64,000 bases of DNA from Hibiscus mutabilis (lineage: Eukaryota > Streptophyta > Magnoliopsida > Malvales > Malvaceae): NCBI GenBank assembly GCA_019671005.1, contig CM033752.1:9982001-10046000 (forward strand), written 5' to 3'. Made by a program: the position numbers and the translations under genes. Shown here piece by piece: positions 23,770 to 33,921 of this stretch; position 1 is the stretch's first letter; every line of letters begins with the position of its first letter. Below the pieces are notes generated by a model. The model made no database searches. It saw only the letters and a program-made list of their open reading frames with translations, and was not told the origin of the DNA.

Positions 23770-24060
23770 GGAGATTGAGGGGCGGCTCAAATAAAGTTCA
23801 ATTAGCTCAAAACAAGCTCAATCCAAGCTCATTCATTCGGTTCAGCTCATTTCAACTTCTATTAGCTCCATTCAGCTATAATGAGCTCAAGATAGGTTAA
23901 GGACACTAGAAGATAAGCTCACCTAGCTAAGGGCAGCTCGTAGCAGCTCAAATAAGCTTGAACACTAAGTAAAGCTCATTCAGCTAGCTAGCTCAACTCA
24001 AACCAGCTCACTCCTAGCTCTACCAGCTCAACTCAGCTCAAGCTACCTATGTCAGCTCAC
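23770..24060 (+). repeat. AGCTC-rich interspersed motif block
   Basis: AGCTC or AGCTCA occurs more than 20 times in about 290 bp at irregular 8-20 bp spacing, often as CAGCTCA or AGCTCAA. It is not a simple tandem repeat. AGCT is its own complement. Confidence 0.85.
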
Positions 24061-24366
24061 TACCCCAAGGTCACCACTTCAAGATGTCCCCTCATAAGAG
24101 ACACACCCCTAGACCTTTGGAGGGAAACTAGAATGGCGGCAAAGCAATGGAGGGAAAGCTAAATGGCACCAAAACCATTGGAGGGAGACACCAACCATTT
24201 TCGAACGGAAACAAGCAATTTGTAGGGAGAATTAGACGGTAAAACTAGCCTTGGAAGGAGATTTAGGCGGCACATCTTGGAGGGAAACCTTTGGAGGGAG
24301 GCATGACTTAAACCGAATGGTTATCTGATTAGTTAGAAGCCTTTTCGGCCATGCCCTTTAAACAAC

Positions 24367-24375
24367 TATAAATAG
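24367..24375 (+). promoter_or_regulatory. TATA box of segment H
   Basis: TATAAATAG about 170 bp before the segment end and just upstream of an AATAAA site, the usual U3/R layout of plant LTRs. Confidence 0.5.
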
Positions 24376-24541
24376 GGCATTGATTTTCATTTGTAACACA
24401 ACTCATTCACAACTTTCATTCAATAAAATTCCTATTTGTGAGGAATTCTCTCAAACTTATTCTGTTTAGAACTTTATCGACTTATCAAGCTTTGCTTGTG
24501 GCGTCTCCCATCTTCTATCTATACTTCAGGTTCTAGGTTCT

Positions 24542-25041
24542 CTAAAAAAAACACGAAGCAAACCCTCACCGTTATTCACTCCAAGAAGTTATGTTGAAGG
24601 TCAATCGTACCAATGAACCCTAATGTGCTTTAAGAATCCAATGAAGGGTTAGACACCAATAAAATTATAGTTGCAAAAAGAAAGAAAGATATGCAACTTT
24701 TGGTCCTACTAACACAAGGAAACAACAAAGTGTTAGAAGATGTATAAGAATAAAAAAAGCTAAAAAAAGGAAAACTAATGGCTAAGAATGAAAAATAAAT
24801 AAAAAAACAACCCAAAAACCTTGGAATTGTGCAGCAACTTGATCTACTTTGTTCAAGGCATTCTCGAAGTCAAAAAAATTCTGAAATTTTGCGTGAAGAC
24901 TCCTCCAATGGTGTAGACCTGATCTGGAAATTTTCAGCTCAAAATTCGCTTGTTTGGATTTGACAAAATTTCCCTAATTTCAAGTTTTCCACCAAAAACG
25001 CCAAAATTCTTGCCAAGAATCATCCTAATTCTGATACCAAA
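24542..25041 (-). mobile_element. Family B leader of a truncated element (B0)
   Basis: On the minus strand this is the B leader, beginning with primer site TTTGGTATCAGAAT next to the LTR end at 25042 and running to the H junction. It matches 27270-26780 (-) and 32385-32790 (+). The LTR at 25042-26209 therefore serves as 5' LTR of this truncated element and as 3' LTR of B1. Confidence 0.7.
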
Positions 25042-26209
25042 TGATAGAGTAGTGCAATTGTGGATTTTGAAGCCTTCAATCAAGTTGTTGCAAAAACTAT
25101 GAGTTCTAGACTCAATCAAGAAAGCTTTGGGCAGATCTGAAAATTCAAGAGAAAAGAGAGGGCTTTTCTTGAAAACTTCAGATTTAATGCTGGAAATTCA
25201 AAGAAACGAAGATAAGAAGAAAGATTAGAAGATGATTAATAAGAATAGAAACAAAAAGATTAAGATAAGGCTAGATAAAACAAATTTGAAAATTCCAGCT
25301 TTGTTTATAGAATTATGGAAGATGGTGTGAAGGTTGAAGATGAAGATGGCTTGGCGAAATAGAAGTTGATGTTGTTTTATCCTCGGCACCCTCTTAGACA
25401 TAATTATCTAAGCAAGCAACCTCAAGCGGTTATAACCCACCCTCCTAGACGCACTTACCTAGGCAAGCAAGAGTGTGAAGATGATCTCCCTCACAAGAAC
25501 TCGATGATCTTATGTTTAAGATGGCTTCTAGACAAGTTTACCGAACATTTGCAAACTCAAAGAATACTAAAATCTCCAAAGAGAACTTTTTATTAATCAA
25601 TAAAATCTAAAAACAAAGAAGAAAGCATCATCCTTTTATAGATGAAGGATGTCTTTAACCTAAAGCTAAGACTGAATAAAATAAACAAAAAAAACTGGTC
25701 CATTAAATTGGACTTGATCTAACGACTTGGGAGAAGGGTGGCTGGTTCCTAAAGTATATAAAACCCTAAAGACATCAATTTAAATGATAATAAATACATT
25801 GGGTTAAGTTTAATTCGTCCAAAGCCTTATATGTTAGCTTTTGGGCTGAATTTTACAAAATCCCGTAATAATCCCGTATCCAGTTTTCTACATGTGCAGT
25901 CTTCAGTAAATTGAACGTATCTTGAGTTCCCGATGTCCGATTGACTTGTTTCAAAATGTGTTGGAAAGCTAACTGAATGACGGTCAACATGTTAGTAGAC
26001 AACGTGACCCAAAAATGCCTAGATCCCATCAGAAAATTCGTCTCAAGTCGGCTGATGCTCCAGCTTTGCAAAACAATATCAGTTTCTTATCTAAAATGCA
26101 TCTCTTCACACCTCCTAAGCATGGATCACTTTGGACCTTGCTGTTTGCATCAAACAGCTTCAACTTCTTGTCCCATATGAGTAATTTGACCGCGCTCATG
26201 CATGTATCA
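25042..26209 (-). mobile_element. Family B LTR shared by B0 and B1
   Basis: 1168 bp, antisense. On the minus strand it begins TGATACATGCATGAGCG and ends GCACTACTCTATCA, followed by a primer-site-like TTTGGTATCAG. A purine tract lies upstream of it (minus sense) at 26210-26228. TATA-type CTATAAAAGG is present near 25635. Confidence 0.85.
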
Positions 26210-27289
26210 TCCTCTCCTTCCTCAAAAGGATTCGTCCTCGAATCTGAAGTATCAAAAGGAAAAAGATCGGGCATGTGAAACGGTTTTAACTTCTTGTCTT
26301 CAATGCATCGTTCTAGCCCTCCTATGCATATGCATGTATCATTCCCCCACTCTTCGTCCCCAAATCTAAACTTGTGGATGGAGGAAGTTCATTAAAGTAC
26401 CATGGAAGAAAAGACATTTTGATGGATTCTTGTGAAAACTTTTCATGACTCACAAACTTCTTTTGATCACAAGGTAATGCGTTTGTTACATCCTCTTTAC
26501 AAAAATTCTGAATTTCATTGAAGGATAGTGGTGTAGGATGAATTTTGGCTTCCACAAGTTTATCTTCGGCGAAACTCTCATAAGTAACATCTTCACCATG
26601 GTCCGGATCATGGATTTCAATATCATTAGAAGACATGAATTCAGCCAACATATCTCTCAATTTTTTTTTTGAAAATGAGACTTATCTGGACAATCATAGC
26701 CCGAATGATCTAGTCGACAACAATAATGACATCGAGTCCCCAAAAGGGTAAAATCCAATACATTGCTCAAGGACATCCTGAAAAGTCAAAAAAACATGAA
26801 GCAAATCCTCACCGTTATTCACTCCAAGAAAGTTATGTTGAAGGTCAATCCTACCAATGAACCATAATTGTTCTTTATGAATCTAATGAAGGGTTAGACA
26901 CCAATAGAATTATAGTTGCAAAGAGAAAGAAAGATATGCAACTTTTGGTCCTACTAACACAAGGAAACAAGAAAGTGTTAGAAGATGTATAAGAATAAAA
27001 AAAAAGCTAAAACAAAGAAAAACTAATGGCTAAGAATGGAAAAAGAATAAAAAACAACCCGAAAACCTTGGAATTGTGCAGCAACTTGATCTACTTTGTT
27101 CAAGGTGTTCCCGAAGTCAAAATATTCTGAACTCTTGTGTGAAGACTCCTCCAATGGTGTAGATCTGATCTGGAAATTTTCAGCTCAAAATTCGCTCATT
27201 TGGATTTGACGAATTTTCCCCAATTTTTGAGTTTTTCACCCAAAAACGCCAAAATTCTTGCCAAGAATCGTCCCAAATCTGATACCAAA
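26210..27289 (-). mobile_element. B1 internal region
   Basis: Internal part of an antisense B element between two LTRs. From right to left it holds primer site and leader, a short gag remnant with zinc knuckle, then a purine tract. Two modules resembling purine tract plus LTR start (TGATAC) occur at its downstream end, near 26209 and 26345, as in family A. Protease, RT and integrase are absent. Confidence 0.7.
26322..26735 (-). pseudogene. Gag remnant with CCHC zinc knuckle (B1)
   Basis: Minus strand. RCHYCCRLDHSGYDCPDKSH (about 26685-26735) fits C-x2-C-x4-H-x4-C exactly, the retroviral nucleocapsid knuckle that binds RNA. A frame change at a run of A follows. Then a 112-codon frame (26660-26322) begins MRDMLAEFMSSND, acidic and without a recognised domain, and ends in the degenerate purine-tract module. 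The capsid core expected before the knuckle is missing. It is a decayed remnant. The knuckle is the only one I found in the window. Confidence 0.7.
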
Positions 27290-28016
27290 TAATAGATTAG
27301 AACAATTGTGGATTTGGAAGCCTTCAATCAAGTTGTTGCAAGAACTAGGAGCTCTAGACTCAATCAAGAAAGCTTTGGGCAGATCTGGAAATTCAAGAGA
27401 AAAGAGAAGGGGTTTTCTTGAAAACTTCAGATTTAATGCTGGAAATTCAAAGAAACCAAGATAAGAAGAAAGATTAGAAGTTGATTAATAAGAATAGAAA
27501 CAAAAAGATTGAAAAAGATTAAGATAAGGATAGATAAAACAAATCTGAAAATTCCAGCTTTGTTTATATTATGGAAGATGGTGTGAAGGTTGAAGATGAA
27601 GATGGCTTGGCGAAATAGAAGTTGATGTTGTTTTATCCTCGGCACCCTCTTAGACATAATTATCTAAGCAAGCAACCTCAAGCGGCTATAACCCACCCTC
27701 CTAGACGCAATTACCTATGCAAGCTAGAGTGTGAAGATGATCTCCCTCACAAGAACTCGATGATCTTATGTTGAAGATAGCTTATAGAAGTTTACTGAAC
27801 ACTTGCAAACTCAAAGAATACTAAAATCTCCAAAGAGAACTTTTTATTAATCAATGAAATCTGAAAAACAAAGAAGAAAGCATCATCCTTTTATAGATGA
27901 AAGGATGGCTTTAACCTAAAGCTAAGAATGAATAAAATAAACAAAGAAATCTGGTCCATCAAATTGGACTTGATCTAACGACTTGGGAGAAGGGTGGCTG
28001 GTTCCTAAAGTATATA
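27290..28016 (-). mobile_element. B1 5' LTR, truncated
   Basis: Antisense B LTR, 3' part only. It starts (minus sense) inside U3 at AAGTATATA, because LTR 28017-29183 abuts it there, and ends in a degenerate AATCTATTATT next to the B1 primer site. About 440 bp of U3 are missing. Confidence 0.75.
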
Positions 28017-29183
28017 TGATAGAGTATGCTTTGGCATGTGGTAACCTTCAATTTGATGGCTTGGAAGCAAACCTAGGGCATTAGATTCGAACAAGGAAGT
28101 TAGGCGCAAATCTAAAAATTCAAGAAAAAAGAGAAGGGCTTTTCTTGAAAATTTCAGATTCGAGGCTGGAAAATTAAAGAAAGAAAGACAAGATGAAGGA
28201 TTAGATGATAAGAAATAAGAATATAAATAACAAGATTAAAAAAGATGGAGAAAGAGATAAGTAAAACAAATCTGAAAATTCCAGCTTTGTTTATGGAATT
28301 ATAGAAGATGGTGTGAAGGTTGAAGATGAAGATGGCTTGCGAATCGTTGTTGTTGTTTTGTCCTCGGCACCCTCTTAGACGCAATTATCTAAGCAAGCAA
28401 CCTCGAGTGGCTCTAACCCACCCTCCTAGATACAATTACCTAGGCAAACAAGAGTGTGAAGATGATCTCCCTCACAAGAACTCGATGATCTTATGTTGAA
28501 GATGGCTTCTAGACAAGTTTACCGAACACTTGCAAACTCAAAGAATACTAAAATCTCCAAAGAGAACTTTTTGTTAATCAATGAAATCTTCTCAAACAAA
28601 GAACAAAGCATCATCCTTTTATAGATGAAGGATGGCTTTAACCTAAAGCTAAGAATGAATAAAATAAACAAAAAAATCTGGTCCATTAAATTGGACTTGA
28701 TCTAACGGCTTGAAAGAAGGGTGGCTGGTTCCTAAAGTATATAAAAACATAATTTAAATATTAACAATTAGGTTGGGTTAAGTTTAATTCGTCCAAAGCC
28801 TTATATGTTAGCTTTTGAGCTGAATTTTACAAAATCCCGTAATAATCAGTATCTAGTTTTCTGCATGCGCAGTCTTCAGTAAATTGGACGTTTCTTGAGT
28901 TTTTGATTTCTGATTGATGCGCTTCAAGATGCGTTGGAAAGTTAACGGAATGACAGACAATTTGTTAGAAGACAAGTAGGCCCAGAAATGCCTGGATCCC
29001 ATCCGAAAACTCGTCGCAAGTTGGCTGACTTTTCAGACTTCAAAAACAGATTCAGTTTCTTGTCCAACATGCATCGCTTTTTACCTCCTATGCATGCATT
29101 GTTTTGGCCTTTATTGTTTGCATCGAACAACTTCAACTTTTTTTTCCAATATGAGTAATTTGACCCCGCTCATGCATGTATCA
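28017..29183 (-). mobile_element. B2 3' LTR
   Basis: Complete antisense B LTR (TGATACATGCATGAGCGGGG to ATACTCTATCA in minus sense). Its terminal ~130 bp diverge from other B LTRs (AGTATGCTTTGGCATG at the left edge). The 5 bp on the left are ATATA, and I find no matching copy beyond the partner LTR at 36854, so this end may be rearranged. Confidence 0.8.
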
Positions 29184-29633
29184 TTCCCCCACTCAAAAGG
29201 ATTCGTCCTCGAATCTAAATCGGCAATGAGAGAACAATCATCAACTTCAATTGAAAAGGCTTTTTGTTGTATGTGGAGTGATATAATTGTGCTCCTCTCA
29301 ATGGTTCAACAAAATCCTGAAAAAATAAGATAACACTACTCGAACATTTGTAATGATTAGTCAAAACAAAATCACTCGTCGCGTTCTTTTCCTTGTCTTT
29401 TTCTTTTGGGCTTTGTGTGACTTTTACCTCATATGTATTTTCAATCACCAAATTTGGGACATTAATTTGACTTTTTTTCACTCTCGGACTTTTTACTCTT
29501 AGTCTTTTGTATCTCACCTCTCATATACCTCTCACAAAATTTATCATCAATGTACAATTTATGTAGAGGAAAAAGTGTTTCTAATGGAATGGTAGGACAA
29601 GACTCAAATGAAGGGTTAGAATTACACTTACTT
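29184..29633 (-). pseudogene. B2 internal region, 3' part
   Basis: Minus strand, frame 29517-29215. VIENTYEVKVTQSPKEKDKEK and YKCSSSVILFFQDFVEPLRGAQL match the sense-strand B3 ORF at 33650-33930. A purine tract lies next to the LTR. Function of this lysine-rich tail is unknown; it sits where pol would be in an autonomous relative. It is interrupted at 29633 by composite B3 and continues at 35136. Confidence 0.7.
29629..29633 (+). repeat. Target site duplication TACTT, left of B3
   Basis: TACTT precedes TGATACATGC and recurs at 35131-35135 immediately after the last B3 LTR. Confidence 0.92.
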
Positions 29634-30850
29634 TGATACATGCATGAGCGGGGTCAAATTACTAATATTGGACAAGAAGCTGATTTTGTTCGATGCAAAC
29701 AATAAAAGCCAAAACAATGCACGCATAGGAGGTCAAAAACGATGCATCTTGGACAAGAAATTGAATCTGTTTGTGAAGTCTGGAAAGTCATCCAACTTGC
29801 AACGAGTTTTCGTATGGGATCCGGGCATTTCTGAGTCAAGTTGTCTCCTAACCAATTGTCCATCATTCAGTTACCTTTCCAACGCATCTTGAAACGCGTC
29901 AATCGAACATCGGGAACTCAAGATACGTCCAATTTACTGAAGATTGCGCATGCAGAAAACTGGATACGGGATTATTACGGGATTTTGTAAAATTCAGCCC
30001 AAAAGCTAACATATAAGGCTTTGGACGAATTAAACTTAGCCCAATATATTTATTATCATTTAAATTGATGTTTTTAGGGTTTTACATACTTTAGGAACCA
30101 GCCACCCAGCCCTTATCAACTTATCACTTGCCTTATCACCCTATTCCTTGCCACACAAGCACAAGGAGTTTAAAGGCTGTTATTTTATTATTATTTTTAA
30201 TTAGACTAGGTTTTCCTTGTTTTAGTAGAAGTTAAATTACTTTGTCTATCCTTCACCTATAAAAGGATGAAGCCTCCATCATTGTAAGACAGATTTTCTT
30301 TGATTTATGAAATATTTAGTGAGTTTATTTTTTTCAAGTGCTGATTACTTGTGCCTTCGAAGTCTTCTTCAACATAAGTTCAACGAGTTCTTGTGAGGGA
30401 GATCATCTTCACACTCTTGCTTGCCTAGATAATTGCGTCTAGGAGGGTGGGTTAGAGCCGCTTGAGGTTGCTTGCTTAGATAATTGACTCTAAGAGGGTG
30501 CCGAGGACAAAACAACATCAACAATTCACAAGCCATCTTCATCTTCAACCGTCACACCATCTTCCATAATTCCATAAACAAAGCTGGAATTTTCAGATTT
30601 GTTTTACCTATCTTCTTCTTAATCTTTTATCATCTTTTTACTTATATTCTTATTTCTTATCATCTAATCCTTCATCTCGTCTTTCTTTCTTTAAATTTCC
30701 AGCCTTGAATCTGAAAAATTCAAGAAAACCCCTTCTCTTTTCTCTTGAATTTTCATATCTGCCCAAACTTCCTTGATCGAGTCTAGAGCTCCTAGTTCTT
30801 GCAACAACTTGATTGAAGGCTTCTAAATCCAAGATTGCGCTATTCTATCA
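29634..30850 (+). mobile_element. B3 outer left LTR (family B)
   Basis: 1217 bp, TGATACATGCATGAGCGGGG to GCGCTATTCTATCA, with TATAAAAG at 30258-30265. By eye it is almost identical to 33922-35130 (a handful of substitutions and one short indel near 30115), so the insertion is recent. It is followed by a Met-tRNA primer site, but not by B leader. Confidence 0.92.
30258..30265 (+). promoter_or_regulatory. TATA box of B3 LTR
   Basis: TATAAAAG in CACCTATAAAAGGATG, conserved in all B LTRs here. Confidence 0.6.
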
Positions 30851-31333
30851 TTTGGTATCAGAGCGACCCTTTGACTGCCCGATTTCACGCCGAGCGCGCA
30901 TGAGTGGGGTAGGCAGGGTGGACAACTGAGACAAGGTGGCCTATCACGAGAGCGGAAGCTCGTGACGAGGGCGTCACGAGGTTGAGTGGGGGAGAATGTC
31001 ACGCCTGAGAAGAGGCGGGGTCATTAATCCCACATCGGAAAGAAAAAGGGAGGTCTTGGGATATAAATACGGTGGCGCTGCACATCCTATCAGACATGTC
31101 TTTTGGGAAGAGGGTAATGGCCCCGTGACAAGTGGTATCAGAGCCTTGGTTTAGGTGTTTGAAACAATTATCTTTTACTGTTGTTTTAGTAGTTGAGAAA
31201 AAAGAAAAAATATATAATTATCTATATAGATCCTAGTTTTAATATTTCATTCCTGGAGACATCTCAAGAGACTTGAAGGTTGTGATAAACAACTCTTAAG
31301 ATTCGGGACGAATCGTTTTCAACAGGGGGAGAA
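30851..31333 (+). mobile_element. B3 short internal segment with TRIM-like LTR
   Basis: Begins TTTGGTATCAGAGCG, a perfect Met-tRNA primer site next to the B LTR end, and continues with GC-rich sequence unlike any B leader. It then has a purine tract (GAGTGGGGGAGAA, 30984-30996), a 134 bp LTR (30997-31130), a second primer site (TGGTATCAGAGCC at 31133) and about 190 bp ending in purine tract CAACAGGGGGAGAA at 31333. It therefore reads internal-LTR-internal. No coding frame. Confidence 0.8.
30997..31130 (+). mobile_element. TRIM-like 134 bp LTR (family T)
   Basis: TGTCACGCC to CCCCGTGACA; the ends TGTCACG/CGTGACA are perfect inverted repeats. It contains CCCACATCGGAA, a motif I recall from plant TRIM-type LTRs, and TATAAATA at 31062. 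It is preceded by a purine tract and followed by a primer site, so it has internal sequence on both sides rather than a TSD. Confidence 0.75.
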
Positions 31334-32384
31334 TGATACATGTATGGGGGGCTAAAATGATGCATTGTAGCCAAAGAGTTGAAGCAGTTTTATAAGTCTG
31401 GAATTTCTGCCGACTTGCATCGAATTTTTGGATGGGATCCAGGCACTTCTGAGTCTACACGTCTTCTTTAAACATATTCGCCTGTCTCTTAGCTTTCCAA
31501 CGCATCTTGAAACGCATCAATCCGACATCGGGAGCTCAAGTTATGTTCTTTTTAGTGAAGACTGTGCGAGCAGAAATCTCTATACAGTTTTATCACGGGA
31601 AATATTATTTATTACGAATTTTCAATAATTCTATTGATTATTTATACTTAAATTTAATCTAGGATTCTTTATGAAGATATTTAGATGATTTAGGATTAGA
31701 TTTGTTATTTATTTATTTGGTTAGATAAAATATGTTTATTTATTTTACTATTATCTTTACTTTTCCTAATTTAAGTTGAACTCTTCATTTGTAGCCTATT
31801 TAAAGGCATATTTGCTTCACTAATAAGAACAACATCATGAATTTATGAGTTGCAAAAGCCTTTGACCATGGGTCATTTTATTTTCAAGGTAGATAGATTT
31901 GCCTTGTTATTTTCCGTATCAGAAGTCTTCTTCAACGTAAGTTCGTCAAGTTCTTGTAATGGAGATCATCTTCACACTCTTGCTTGCCTAGGTAGTTGCA
32001 TCTAGGAGGGTGGGTTAGAGCCGCTTGAGGTTGCTTGCTTAGATAATCGCGTCTAAGAGGGTGCCGAGGACAAAATATCCTACAATATCTATCTCGTCAT
32101 CATCCATTCATCGGAGAGATTCGTGCCTTTTGCAGGTGTTTGCCTATTCAATTGCGATTAGGAGGGTGCCAAGGACAAATCTATCCAACACCGTCACCAT
32201 CAAATTCATCCTATCTCGTTTTCTACATTAAGATCATGCTTTATTATCGGTTTGCTGAACGTGGAGTTTGAGGTTTTCTCGGATCATACTAGTGAGTTTG
32301 CTAGATTAATTATGATCTAGAGCTCCTAGTTCTTGCAACAATTTGATTGAAGGCTTCCAAATCCAAGATTGCGCTACTCTATCA
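31334..32384 (+). mobile_element. Hybrid LTR: family C body, family B end
   Basis: Begins TGATACATGTATGGGGGG like LTR-C at 37838 and follows it to GTGATCTAG-equivalent near 32320. It then switches to the family B LTR end (AGCTCCTAGTTCTTGCAAC to GCGCTACTCTATCA) instead of the C end GTATCA. The switch lies at a shared CTAG. A B-type primer site and leader follow at 32385. Purine tract upstream. Confidence 0.8.
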
Positions 32385-32805
32385 TTTGGTATCAGATTTG
32401 GGACGATTCTTGACAAGAATTTTGGCGTTTTTGGGTGAAAAACTCAAAAATTAGGGAAAATTCGTCAAATTCAAACGAGCGAATTTTGAGCTGAAAATTT
32501 CCATATCAGATATACACCTTTGGAGGAGTCACCACATAAAATTTCAGAATTTTTTGACATCGGGAACACCTCGAACGAAGTAGATCAAGTTGCTGCAAAA
32601 TTCTAGGGTTTTCGGGGTTTTTCTAATTTTCTTTCATTCTTAGCCATTAGTTTTCGTTTGTTTTAGCTTTTATTGCTTCTTACACATCTTCTAACACCTT
32701 GTTTCCTTGTGTTAGTAGGACTAAAAGTTGCATACTCTTCTTTCTCCTTGCAACTATAATTCTATTGGTGTCTAACCTTTTCTTTGGATTCTTAAAGCAA
32801 TTAGG
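32385..32805 (+). other. Family B leader in B3
   Basis: Primer site TTTGGTATCAGATTTGGGAC, then about 400 bp of untranslated leader shared with B0, B1 and B2 (antisense copies) and, in part, with 38295-38512. No coding signal. Confidence 0.75.
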
Positions 32806-33267
32806 ATGTTTTATTCTCTTTTCAACACTCGTTATCGTATACCAATAAATATTTTTTGGTCACGGTGTAAGATACAAGGTAATCTATGTTCTTTAATTAT
32901 TGATGGTGATAGTCGTGTAAATTTAGTGAGTAGCTTCATTGTTGATGCACTCGATCTACCATGCCAAGAACACCCTAAACCGTATCATCTTCAAGGGTTT
33001 AATAGCGGACCGGATATGAAGGTAACCGAATGTTGTTTAATCTCTTTTACTCTTGGAAGCTATTGTGATGATGTATGGTGTGACGTGGTTCCTATGGAAG
33101 TCACCCACTTGCTATTAGGAAGACCTTGGAAAAATGATCGGGGCGCTGTCCATCGAATCAATACAAATGGATACTCGGTTGTGCACCAAGGGCAGAAGCT
33201 CTCGTTTGCTACAATAGAGCCGAAAAAAGTAGATGAAGAAATATCAAAAGCAAATAAAACAGTGTGA
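32806..33267 (+). CDS. Retropepsin-like aspartic protease of B3
   Basis: A 153-codon ORF from an ATG at 32806. It fits the RVP-type aspartic protease of plant Ty3/gypsy polyproteins: CKIQGNLCSLIIDGDS (flap-side strand and active-site loop), VSSFIVDALDLPCQEHPKPY, FTLGSYCDDVWCDVVPM, and HLLLGRPWKNDR (the hydrophobic-hydrophobic-G block near the C-terminus). Such proteases cut Gag-Pol and act as dimers. The usual active-site triplet D-S/T-G reads D-G-D-S here, whereas related plant copies I recall have D-G-G-S or D-S-G-S, so activity is doubtful. It ends at TGA 33265. No gag precedes it and no RT follows, only ORF 33287-34180. An isolated protease is probably a deletion product of a longer polyprotein. 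Confidence 0.75.
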   Translation: MFYSLFNTRYRIPINIFWSRCKIQGNLCSLIIDGDSRVNLVSSFIVDALDLPCQEHPKPYHLQGFNSGPDMKVTECCLISFTLGSYCDDVWCDVVPMEVTHLLLGRPWKNDRGAVHRINTNGYSVVHQGQKLSFATIEPKKVDEEISKANKTV

Positions 33268-33286
33268 GAGGATAAAATGAAAAAGA

Positions 33287-33921
33287 TTGGAAGCGCAAAA
33301 GGCTGAATCAATTGACCACACAAAAGCAACCAACCATGAAGACATCCCAAAACTAGAAGGTACACATGATTCTCTTCGTACTTCTACTTCTAGCATTTGT
33401 GCAAATGTTGATATTGGAGAAGAACCATCTCCCAAACAAAAGGATAGTGATAGTGGACACATTAGACAAGATGAAAATGCTTATAATCCTTCATTTGATT
33501 CTTGTCCTATCATTCCGTTAGAAACACTTTCTCCTATACAGAAATTGTACATTGATGATAAATTTTATGAGAGGGATATGGGATGTGAGATACAAAAGAC
33601 TGGGAGTAAAGAGGCCGAGAGTGAAAAAAGTCAAATTAATGGCCCAAATTTGGTGAGTGAAAATACATATGAGGTAAAAGTCACACAAAGCCCAAAAGAA
33701 AAAGACAAGAAAAAAAACGCGACGAGTGATTTTGTTTTGACTAGTCATTACAAATGTTCGAGTAGTGTTGTCTTATTTTTTCAGGATTTTGTTGAACCAT
33801 TGAGAGGAGCTCAATTAGATCACTCCACATACAACAAAGAAGCCTTTTCAATTGAAGTTGATGATTGTTCTCTCATTGCCGATTTAGATTCGAGGACGAA
33901 TCCTTTTGAGGAGTGGGGGAA
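33287..33921 (+). CDS. B3 tail ORF of unknown function
   Basis: Open frame after the protease stop, in a different frame, without a nearby ATG (first codon TTG); the open frame continues into the LTR to 34180. Composition is Lys/Glu/Ser-rich. Recognisable blocks shared with family A and B2 are PLETLSPIQKLYIDDKFYER, YEVKVTQSPKEKDKKKNATS, FFQDFVEPLRGAQLDHSTYN and LDSRTNPFEEWGND. The last encodes the purine tract. I do not recognise a domain. It occupies the place where RT and integrase would lie and looks like a spliced-down polyprotein tail. Its conservation among A, B2 and B3 shows that the common ancestor already lacked pol. Protein production is unproven. Confidence 0.5.
33905..33921 (+). 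other. Polypurine tract of B3
   Basis: GAGGAGTGGGGGAA immediately before LTR start TGATAC at 33922. It is read in frame as EEWGN. Confidence 0.85.

Larger units (their letters stand above)
23531..24541 (+). mobile_element. LTR-like segment H with AGCTC-rich block
   Basis: An LTR-like stretch: a T-rich start, an AGCTC-rich block (23770-24060), GGAGGGA-type repeats (24115-24300), a TATA box at 24367-24375, then ATTCAATAAAATTCC near 24420 as a polyadenylation-type signal. The left edge is not sharp. The right edge joins family B leader sequence at a run of A near 24541. No coding content. A diverged inverted relative lies at 47502-48084. Confidence 0.55.

Noticed and set aside
30997..31130. Cassandra-type TRIM with 5S rRNA in its LTR
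   Set aside because: No 5S internal promoter boxes are seen in the 134 bp LTR.
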